The notes under the pieces are model-generated. The model did not search any database, was not told the origin of the DNA, and was given only the letters and a program-made list of their open reading frames with translations. 45,933 nt of DNA from CAYMYN01 sp964394665 (GTDB lineage: Bacteria > Planctomycetota > UBA1135 > GCA-002686595): assembly GCA_964394665.1 (NCBI GenBank), contig CAYMYN010000033.1:1-45933 (forward strand), read 5' to 3'. Positions 1 through 7,211 of this stretch are shown here, one piece after another (position 1 is the first letter of the stretch; every line of letters starts with the position of its first letter). The position numbers and the translations under genes were made by a program.

Positions 1-399
1 CCGCGCGGGCGCGGCGTCGGTGGGCGGCGTGCGCGCGGCGCGCTCGGCGGCCAGGGCCGCGCGGTGGCGCGCGACCTCGGCGGCCGGGGCCTGGCGCACG
101 AGGCGCAGCACGGGCAGGGGTTTCTCGGCCGTGCCGTCGCCGTCGAGGTCGACGCGCACCCACTCGGCGACCAGATCGCCGCGGCCGCCGCCCTCGAGGT
201 GGCGCAGGTCGTGCTCGAGCAGGGCCAGCACGCCGCTCGCCAGCTCGACCTGGCTGCGGCGCTCCTCGCTGCGCCGCAGGGTCGTCATCGAGGTGTCGAT
301 GAGCCCGAACACCGCGACCATCAGGAGCGCCGCGAGGCCGGTGGCGAGCACCAGCTCGAGCAGCGTGAAGCCGCGTCGGGAAGCGCGCGGGGCCCTCAT
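1..399 (-). CDS. GspJ-like minor pseudopilin (3' end beyond window)
   Basis: The frame starts at the ATG at 399 and stays open to the left edge, giving 133 residues of an incomplete protein. The N-terminus is a short basic leader followed by RRGFTLLELVLATGLAAL, a textbook class III prepilin signal: cleavage after Gly, Phe at +1, Glu at +5, then a hydrophobic helix. A dimeric-looking alpha/beta stretch follows, with SMTTLRRSEERRSQVELA and an acidic DLDGDGT segment. The start overlaps the stop of the GspK-like gene by four bases (ATGA), so the two are translationally coupled. By signal type and place beside GspK it is most likely GspJ/PulJ, a pseudopilus-tip component. GspI cannot be excluded because the C-terminus is missing. 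Confidence 0.8.
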   Translation of the reverse strand, partial: MRAPRASRRGFTLLELVLATGLAALLMVAVFGLIDTSMTTLRRSEERRSQVELASGVLALLEHDLRHLEGGGRGDLVAEWVRVDLDGDGTAEKPLPVLRLVRQAPAAEVARHRAALAAERAARTPPTDAAPAR

Positions 400-3300
400 C
401 GCTCCACGCTCCGCAGGACCTGTTCGGGGGCCAGGTAGAAGGCGCCGAGCGAGCGCAGCCGGGGCGTGGTGCGCCAGTCGTGGGAGAGGGCGGTCTGGGC
501 GTCGTAGGCGCCGGGCAGGTAGCGCACGTGGACGCGCCACTCGGGGCGGTCGCTCTGGATCCCCAGGGGGATGGGCGCGCCCTCGGCGAGGCCGCGCTCG
601 AGCCGCACCAGGGCGTCCACCTCGGCGGGGTCCGCGTCCCACGGCACGCGCTCGTCGAAACGCACGAGCGCCTCCAGGGTCACGCGCCCCGAACCCGCGC
701 GCTCCTCCTCGAAGAACGTCGAGCGCCACCAGGCGCCCGATTGGGCCAGTTCGAAGCCGAAGTAGCCGAGCTCGGGCGCGTCCGCGCGGTCGGTCCAGCG
801 ATCCCAGTAGCGGAAGGGGAACGACACCACCGGCTGACCCGCGCCCCACGCGCCGGGCTGCGTGCCGAAACGGCCGCGGAACAGACCCGGACCCTGCTGG
901 TCCATCTGGCCCGCTTCACGGGAACGGATCGGCATCGCGAGGTTCGAGCCCTCGCGGCGCGTGTAGTGCAGGAGCTCGACGCTGCCGCTGCCGTGATTGC
1001 CGATCAACACGAGCCCTTCGCTCGGGAACTCCGCGGTGTCCGCGAGCTGCAGCACGGCCGAGCTGGGATCGACGCCCGCGGTCAGGACCGAGACCGGCAA
1101 GTACGCCAGGAGGTGCACCGGCTCGCCGATGCGGTGCGGCTGGGGTTCGCTGCCGAGCAGGCCGCGTCCGGCCGCGGCCACGGTGATGCGGCCGGCCTGG
1201 GCGTCGAGCTGTTCGTAGGCCAGGATCTCGTCGCCGATGCGCAGGAGGCCCGCGTCCTGGGGCAGGTCGTCGAGGAAGTCGCGCGAGGATCCCAGGGAGC
1301 CGTAGGGCATGCGCAGGGAGCGCGGCTGCACCTCGAGCACCTGGCCGCCGACGGCGAGGGCCTCGCGCAGGACGAGCGACGCGCCCTGGGAGGTCTCGGG
1401 GTCGACCCCCGGGAAGCTGCGTCCGAACTGCGTGTCGGCGAAGGCCACCTCGTCGATCACCGCCGCCATCACCGCCCCGGGCTGGTTGCCCCCCGGCCGC
1501 GCCGCGCCGCCCAACGCGACGTCGGTGGCGATGCGCGGCCGTTCGCCGGAGGGCCACAGCACCAGGCGCGTGAGGAAGCGGGTGTCGAGCTCGTTGCCCA
1601 CGCCCCCCGCCACCGTGCCGGCGGTCATCGGTTGGGGCACCCGTTCGCTGAGCGCGATCAGGATCTCGCCCTGGTTCGCGCCCGCCACCGGCACCGCGTA
1701 GGACTCGCCCGCGCCCGTGGCCACCGGCGAGGCGGGATCGACCTGTTGCCAGCGATGCGCCAGCACCTGGGAGCTCGGCACGTGGCCGCGGTGCACGAGC
1801 ACCGGCCAGCCCAGGTGCGAGGGCGAAGCGTCCATCAGGAAGGCGGCGTCGTTCTTGCCCGGCCGCCCGCCGTCGGGGCCCAGGTTCCGCGCGCGGAACA
1901 CGGGCAATACCGGCGTGCCGGCGGGATGGGCCTGGGCGTGGGTCTCCTGCACGCCGCGGTGTTGGAAGACGGCCGCGAGCTCGCGCGTGATGGGCAGCGT
2001 CCCATCCTGCGGTTGACCGAGCATCGGCTCCCAGGTCGTGCCCGCGCGCCGCGGCACGCTCGGCGGCGACGCAGGCGCGGGCACGGGCGGCGCGGGGCCC
2101 GCCGCCGGCGACGACGATGCCGAGGGCGGCGCGAGCAGGCCCAGCCCACCGGGGGTCCCGCCACCGGGCCCGCCGCCGCCCGGTTGTCCCGGCTCGTTGG
2201 GATCGCGCGTGCCCAGGCCGCGGCCGCCGGTCAGGACGGCGTAGGCGAGCTCGAGCGCCGCGGGGTCGCAGCGCACCAGTTGGCGCTGGTTGACGTCGAA
2301 CTCGTCGTAGCAGATCCACTCCGTGTCGGGCCCGTCGCGGCGCGTGATCTGGGCGAACTGCGGGTTGCTCGCGTTGGCGGCCAGGAAGCCCTGGGTCGCG
2401 CTCGCGCCGGGCACGGGCACCGAGATCGGGAAGACGAAGGTGCGCCAGTTGAGCTGGGGCTGGATCGGATCGCCGGCGGCGGTGGTCGTCTGCTGCCAGT
2501 TGGTGACGAAGGCCCGCGAGCCGCCGCCGGCCGGGAGGCCCCAACCCTGCAGGTTCTGGAGCTGGACCGCTTGCCCGCGGGCGGCGATGCGCAGCACGTT
2601 TCCGCTCCAGCCGCTGTAGCGCAGGATCTCGATGCCGCCCAAGGGCGAGTTCATGGCCGAGGTCGTCGCCTGACCCGCGGTCCAACGCACCTGCACCAGG
2701 GCCGCGTAGCCGCCCTGGGGGCTGAAGGCCGCCATCAGGGCCGGGTCCGCGCCGCCGCCGTCGGGGTTCTCGGCCGGCGCCAGCAGCAGCCCCGTCACCT
2801 GGCTGCCCGAGCCCTCCATGCCGAAGCCGACCTGGAACGTGCCGAAGGGCGTCTGCACCGAGATCGGATCCCCGAGCGTCTGGGAGCCGCCCTCGACGCC
2901 GATCGCCACCGCGCAGCGGAAAGTGCCCAGGGCGCCGGGGAGCTGGGACGCGCCGGCGGGCACGTCGCTCGAGACCGGCAGGCTGTAGCCGTAGACCGAG
3001 ACGCTCGTGCCGGCGGGGTGCGCGCGGTCGAGGGTCGCCAGGTTGTTCGGGATCGCGGGCTGCGTGCCGCTCCAGCTCACGCGCGCGTTGCGGCCGCCGA
3101 AGCCAGCCGCGACGCCCGTCGAGGCGAAGTTCGCCGCGAGGCCGTTGCCGGAGAGCTCGTACTCGACGAGCTCGTTGCCGACGCGCGCCACGCCCCGCGG
3201 CGGGAAGCCCTCGATCGACTCGAGGGGCAGGAAGCCCGCGTCGGCCGCCACACCCGAGCTGAGGCGCGAGAGGCCCGGCGTGCGCACGCCGTGCAGGCTG

Positions 3301-5531
3301 CCGTTGACGAGCAAGGTGAGCTGGTCGGGCCGCGAGCCCTTCACGTCGAGCGCCAGGTGGTGCCAGACGTCCGCGGGCAGGCCCGGACCGTTCCCGGCGG
3401 AGAGCGCGTAACGCACCTCGCTGGCCTCTCGGAACACCGTCTGGGGATGGTCGCCGCCCGACTCGAGCAGGCGCACCACGAGGTCCGGCCCCTCGAGGAA
3501 GATCGACAGCCGGTCCGCATCGACCGAGCTGCCCATCACGTCGAGCAGGCTCGCGTCCCCGAGCGCGCGCGGCTTGACCCACAGCGAGAGCCCCAGGGCG
3601 CGCAGCAGTCCGCGCGGACCGGCCCAGTTGACGAGTGCGTCGTTGCTCACCAGGCGCAGCGGCTCGTCGGGCAGGTAGCGGCCCTCGGGATCGCGCGTCT
3701 CCTGATCGAAGTGCAGCATGCGCCCGCGCAGCGCGTCGACCTCCTGGATGCGGTCCGGGACGAGCTGCGCCCAACCCGAGTCCTCCCGCGAGGCGAAGAC
3801 GTGCGGGGGCCTCGGCGCGCGATCGTCGGGGGGCGCCGCGGGGTCGCGCGCGAAGTGCGCCACGAAGCGCGAGGACGGCGCGGGGCTCAGACCGTCGTGG
3901 CGCGCGGTGGCCGCCGGCCCGGTCGACCAGTAGGGCGCGTCGGAGGTCAGGCGCAGCGCTTCGTCGAAGTCCTCCTGACGCCCGAAGGCGTGGAAGAGCT
4001 CGAGCTGCGGCGCGACCAGGCGCACCTCCTCGCGCACGGTGGAGAAGCGCTCGACGCCGCTGGGGGCGTGCACCGCCGCCCGCAGGTCGAGGCGATGCAC
4101 GTCGCGCGAGGCGAACGAGAACGGCATCGTCGAGAACGAGAGCCGCGTGTCGCAGGCGTTGAGCGCGTTGGCGTAGAGCGCGTAGGCGTCCCAGCGGTCG
4201 ATCAGCGGGCCGCCGCCCTGCAGGGGGTCGATGACCGCGGGGCGCACGGGGGCGTCGGCCGGCAGTTCGGAGATGCCCCCCGCGGGCAACACGACCCGGC
4301 GCAGGAAGTCCTCCAGGCCCGTGAAGGGGCGCGAGGCCGCCACCAACCCGGCCAGGGCCTTGGCCTCGATGCCCGTGATGCGGTCGCCGCGGCCGCGCAC
4401 CTGGAGGTTCGTGAACAGCACCTCGAGCACCTCGGGCGGGGCCGTGTTGACGTTCACCGGCCGGCGCGCGAGCACCTCCACCACCGCCGCGTGGGCCTCG
4501 TGGTCGAAGGCCAGCGGCCGGTCGAGGTGCACGAGTCCGCCGCGCGTCACGCGCTGCACGAGGGCATACTCGAGCGTGCCGCGGCCGCGGATGCGCACGG
4601 TCGAGCCCTCGTTGACGAAACGCGGCATGTCGACCGTGATCGCTCCGTCCTCGCCGGCCCGCACCGCGCGCGTCAGGCGCATGGCGCGCATCCAGGGACG
4701 GTTCGAACGCCCATCGACGTGCACCGTGCCGAGCTCGGCCAGACGCGCCAGCTCCGCCGCGCCCAGACCCACGCCGTCCAGGGTGAACTCGGCGACCTCG
4801 CGCAGGCGCTCGGGCGAGTCGAAGCGCCGCAGGTCGCCGCCCGCGAAGCGCCACAGCACCGGCGCGAAGGCGCGGTAGTCGAGCAGCGCCGTGCCGACGG
4901 CATGGTTCGAGGCCTTGCGGAAGCCCGGGGCCTCCCTGCCCTGCTCGCCTTCCTCGGCCAACACGCCGCGCAGGAGATCGCCCAGCTTGTTGCCCTCGCG
5001 CGAGCCGAAGCGCACCAGCTCGCCGTCGATCCAGACGAAGCCCGACTCGGGCAGGAACCCCGGGCTGGCCAGGCTGAACTCGGTGTCCTCGCCGGTCACC
5101 GGCGCCACCAGGCGCGTCGCCAGTCCGAGCAGGTTGGCGAAGACCTGCGGCGGGGCCGTGTCGAGGTCGATGCGGCCGGCGAGGTCCTCGCTCTCGACGT
5201 CCCACAGGACCCCGGTCGGGTCGCGGGCGTCGAGGAACCCCTCGGGGAACTCGTTGCCGACGAAGAGCTCCTCGAGCGAGTCCCAGTCGCGCGTCGCGTC
5301 GAGGCCCGGATGGGAGCGCGACAACACGGTGCGCGCGTGCACCGCCGCGTTGTCGAGCGCCAGCCGGCCGCGGGTGCGGTCGAACAGGTCCGAGCTCGCC
5401 CGGTCGGCGTGGGTCGAGGAGATCAGGAACGGCGTGCACAGGACGAGCAACGCCGCCAGGACGACGATCACCGTCACCAGGGCGAACCCGGCCCGGAGGC
5501 GCGGCGGTCGGGCGGAGCGTCGGACGTTCAT
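396..5531 (-). CDS. Giant GspK-like pseudopilin with LamG-like domain
   Basis: A 1711-residue protein, roughly five times the usual GspK length. The N-terminal RAGFALVTVIVVLAALLVL is a prepilin-like signal and helix without the +5 Glu, as is usual for GspK. Two GspK-type helix-hairpin-helix motifs are visible: GRIDLDTAPPQVFANLL (about residues 119-135) and RPVNVNTAPPEVLEVLF (about 357-373). Residues about 640-760 (LSLWVKPRALGDASLLDV ... VWHHLALDVKG) look like a LamG/concanavalin A-like jelly roll. Residues about 1115-1190 are a Gly/Pro/Ala-rich linker. A short motif of the form G-x-x-x-IG-x-E-x-x-x-Y recurs at least four times. The start overlaps the GspH-like stop by four bases. It is probably the tip of the pseudopilus with an exported, possibly ligand-binding body. 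That function is inference. Confidence 0.8.
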   Translation of the reverse strand: MNVRRSARPPRLRAGFALVTVIVVLAALLVLCTPFLISSTHADRASSDLFDRTRGRLALDNAAVHARTVLSRSHPGLDATRDWDSLEELFVGNEFPEGFLDARDPTGVLWDVESEDLAGRIDLDTAPPQVFANLLGLATRLVAPVTGEDTEFSLASPGFLPESGFVWIDGELVRFGSREGNKLGDLLRGVLAEEGEQGREAPGFRKASNHAVGTALLDYRAFAPVLWRFAGGDLRRFDSPERLREVAEFTLDGVGLGAAELARLAELGTVHVDGRSNRPWMRAMRLTRAVRAGEDGAITVDMPRFVNEGSTVRIRGRGTLEYALVQRVTRGGLVHLDRPLAFDHEAHAAVVEVLARRPVNVNTAPPEVLEVLFTNLQVRGRGDRITGIEAKALAGLVAASRPFTGLEDFLRRVVLPAGGISELPADAPVRPAVIDPLQGGGPLIDRWDAYALYANALNACDTRLSFSTMPFSFASRDVHRLDLRAAVHAPSGVERFSTVREEVRLVAPQLELFHAFGRQEDFDEALRLTSDAPYWSTGPAATARHDGLSPAPSSRFVAHFARDPAAPPDDRAPRPPHVFASREDSGWAQLVPDRIQEVDALRGRMLHFDQETRDPEGRYLPDEPLRLVSNDALVNWAGPRGLLRALGLSLWVKPRALGDASLLDVMGSSVDADRLSIFLEGPDLVVRLLESGGDHPQTVFREASEVRYALSAGNGPGLPADVWHHLALDVKGSRPDQLTLLVNGSLHGVRTPGLSRLSSGVAADAGFLPLESIEGFPPRGVARVGNELVEYELSGNGLAANFASTGVAAGFGGRNARVSWSGTQPAIPNNLATLDRAHPAGTSVSVYGYSLPVSSDVPAGASQLPGALGTFRCAVAIGVEGGSQTLGDPISVQTPFGTFQVGFGMEGSGSQVTGLLLAPAENPDGGGADPALMAAFSPQGGYAALVQVRWTAGQATTSAMNSPLGGIEILRYSGWSGNVLRIAARGQAVQLQNLQGWGLPAGGGSRAFVTNWQQTTTAAGDPIQPQLNWRTFVFPISVPVPGASATQGFLAANASNPQFAQITRRDGPDTEWICYDEFDVNQRQLVRCDPAALELAYAVLTGGRGLGTRDPNEPGQPGGGGPGGGTPGGLGLLAPPSASSSPAAGPAPPVPAPASPPSVPRRAGTTWEPMLGQPQDGTLPITRELAAVFQHRGVQETHAQAHPAGTPVLPVFRARNLGPDGGRPGKNDAAFLMDASPSHLGWPVLVHRGHVPSSQVLAHRWQQVDPASPVATGAGESYAVPVAGANQGEILIALSERVPQPMTAGTVAGGVGNELDTRFLTRLVLWPSGERPRIATDVALGGAARPGGNQPGAVMAAVIDEVAFADTQFGRSFPGVDPETSQGASLVLREALAVGGQVLEVQPRSLRMPYGSLGSSRDFLDDLPQDAGLLRIGDEILAYEQLDAQAGRITVAAAGRGLLGSEPQPHRIGEPVHLLAYLPVSVLTAGVDPSSAVLQLADTAEFPSEGLVLIGNHGSGSVELLHYTRREGSNLAMPIRSREAGQMDQQGPGLFRGRFGTQPGAWGAGQPVVSFPFRYWDRWTDRADAPELGYFGFELAQSGAWWRSTFFEEERAGSGRVTLEALVRFDERVPWDADPAEVDALVRLERGLAEGAPIPLGIQSDRPEWRVHVRYLPGAYDAQTALSHDWRTTPRLRSLGAFYLAPEQVLRSVER

Positions 5532-6553
5532 TCCACCGTCCCGTAGAGGTTGACCGTCACCGTGCGCAGGGTGCCGTCGTCGAATGCAAGCGGGATGCGC
5601 ACCGGCGCCAGGTGCAGGCTGCGATCGAGGCCGCCGCCGGGGGCGAAAGCGACCTCGGGCGGGGTCCCGGGGCCGAAGCGCACGCCGCGCGGCAGCGCCA
5701 GGGCGCCGTCCGCGGCCACGGCGCTGACCACCAGGGCGTCGAGCAGTCCCGACCAGATCTGCGTGCCGTCGCCGATCACGAGCGGGCGCTCGAGCGGCGC
5801 GACCAGGGAACTCTCGGCCAGGCTCGCCACCGGCACGCCTTCGACGAAGACCACGAGCTCGCGCCGATCGTAGGAGATCAGCACCCGGCTCCAGCGCCCC
5901 AGGGGCAGGCTGCCGTCGGGGACCGCGAGCCGCACGAGGCCGGCCGGAACGCGCCGCGCGCTCTCGTCGATGCGCTGGGCCGCGAAGGCCACGACGAGCC
6001 CGCCGCCCGCGGTGCCGTCGAGCGCGACCGCCTCGCCCAGGCGCAGGATGCGCCCGCCGGGTCCGTCCTCGGGGCGCAGCGCGACCTCCAGGCGAAAGCC
6101 CTGCGAGAGATCCCAGGCGGGGTCGGTGTGCACCGGCGCCGTGAATCGCGCCTGGGCCGGCGCGCCCGCCAGGCGCAGCCCCTTGCCCACGAAGCCCCGC
6201 TCGGCGAGCTCGAGGTCCTGGAGCTCGCCCAGGAGGCCGAACGCGCCGCGCACCGGCACGGACTCGAACTGCCAGGTTCCGATCACGTCCAGGCCCTCGG
6301 CGACGAGCAGGCCGCCCTCGACGTCGAAGCGCACCCGGGCCGGCGCGCGGCGCGTGGCGGCCCAGTTGCCCGCGGCGCGCAGGGTCGACTCGACCAACGT
6401 CACCGCCGTGCCCCGCGCGAGGTCGAGCGAGCTGACCGAGCCCAAGCCCACGCCCAGGACGAGCGCCAGGAGCACCATGGTGAACATGAGCTCCACGAGC
6501 GTCAGACCGGCGCGCGCGCGGTCCGTGCGGGTCGGGGTCGGGTGCGGGTTCAC
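5528..6553 (-). CDS. GspH-like pseudopilin carrying a LamG-like domain
   Basis: 341 residues. The frame is open further upstream, but the GTG at 6553 overlaps the TGA of the GspG gene (GTGA) and gives a proper leader, so I start it there. Residues about 16-40 read RAGLTLVELMFTMVLLALV, a class III prepilin signal with +5 Glu. After a conventional GspH-sized beginning, residues about 125-270 (from WDLSQGFRLEVALRPEDG, through LGRWSRVLISYDRRELVVFV, to IWSGLLDALVVSA) match the strand pattern of a LamG/concanavalin A-like domain. GspH normally lacks such a domain. The neighbours GspG and GspK, and the shared overlaps, place it in the same pseudopilus. The LamG call is from pattern only. Confidence 0.8.
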   Translation of the reverse strand: MNPHPTPTRTDRARAGLTLVELMFTMVLLALVLGVGLGSVSSLDLARGTAVTLVESTLRAAGNWAATRRAPARVRFDVEGGLLVAEGLDVIGTWQFESVPVRGAFGLLGELQDLELAERGFVGKGLRLAGAPAQARFTAPVHTDPAWDLSQGFRLEVALRPEDGPGGRILRLGEAVALDGTAGGGLVVAFAAQRIDESARRVPAGLVRLAVPDGSLPLGRWSRVLISYDRRELVVFVEGVPVASLAESSLVAPLERPLVIGDGTQIWSGLLDALVVSAVAADGALALPRGVRFGPGTPPEVAFAPGGGLDRSLHLAPVRIPLAFDDGTLRTVTVNLYGTVE

Positions 6554-7191
6554 TCGCGTCGGAAGTTGCCGATGTCGTCCGGGGTCCCGAACTCGCCGTC
6601 GGGCCCGGCGGAGAGCAGTTGGAAGCTGCGCGGGTTGTGGTAGGTGCCGGTCTTCGCGCTCTGGACGCCGGTCACGGTGGACTCGATCGGTTCGCCGGTC
6701 ACCGGGCTCTCGGTGAAGTAGATGGAGCTCTCGCCGTACTGCGTGCGCTCGATGTAGGCCAGCGGGTTGTTCCACTCGTCGCGCAGCTCGAACAGGTCGC
6801 GACGCGGGAACACCGTGAGCTGGGTCGAGGACTGGTCGCCGTCGAGGTTCACGAGATCGTCCTCCGAGAGGTGCGTGCCCCCGCGGCCGGCGGCCCAGAT
6901 CTGCACGACCAGGGCCTCGATGCCGAGGTTCACGCGGTTGGGCGGCGAGCCCCAGTCCTCCTTCCAGGAGCTCTGCGGGAAGCGGCCCTGCTCGCGCTCG
7001 TAGGTCGCGATCTCGGCCGCGAACTGCTCGATCTTGGTGCGGGTCAGGTTGACCTTCACCGCGTCGCTCTGGCCGCCCAGGGTCGTCACCAGGAAGGCGA
7101 CCAGGATTCCCAGGATGACCATCACGGCCAGGAGCTCGATGAGCGAGAAGCCGCTTGCGGCGCGGCGGGTCGGGGCAGGGGTTCGGCGCAT
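6550..7191 (-). CDS. gspG: GspG-like major pseudopilin
   Basis: 213 residues. The start is the ATG at 7191, 20 bases after the stop of the TPR gene; the longer open frame upstream is an artefact of GC-rich DNA. The sequence SGFSLIELLAVMVILGILVA is an almost ideal type II secretion/type IV pilin signal with cleavage after Gly and Glu at +5. The body has the GspG pattern: a long amphipathic helix, an EREQGRFP segment, a DEWNNPLAYIE segment, and a C-terminus with LLSAGPDGEFGTPDDIGN. That last segment is the calcium-binding-like Asp-rich loop typical of GspG (GPDG...GTDDDI). At 213 residues it is longer than the roughly 140-residue Proteobacterial GspG. It should form the shaft of the pseudopilus after cleavage by a prepilin peptidase, which is not encoded here. 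Confidence 0.92.
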   Translation of the reverse strand: MRRTPAPTRRAASGFSLIELLAVMVILGILVAFLVTTLGGQSDAVKVNLTRTKIEQFAAEIATYEREQGRFPQSSWKEDWGSPPNRVNLGIEALVVQIWAAGRGGTHLSEDDLVNLDGDQSSTQLTVFPRRDLFELRDEWNNPLAYIERTQYGESSIYFTESPVTGEPIESTVTGVQSAKTGTYHNPRSFQLLSAGPDGEFGTPDDIGNFRRE

Positions 7192-7211
7192 CCTAGGGGC
7201 TCCCGGGGCGT

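Noticed and set aside
480..5546. A 1688-residue open frame on the plus strand opposite the GspK-like gene
   Set aside because: It is an antisense shadow caused by GC-rich codons with G/C in the third position. Its translation is rich in Arg, Ala, His and Gln, with no domains and no prepilin or other motif.
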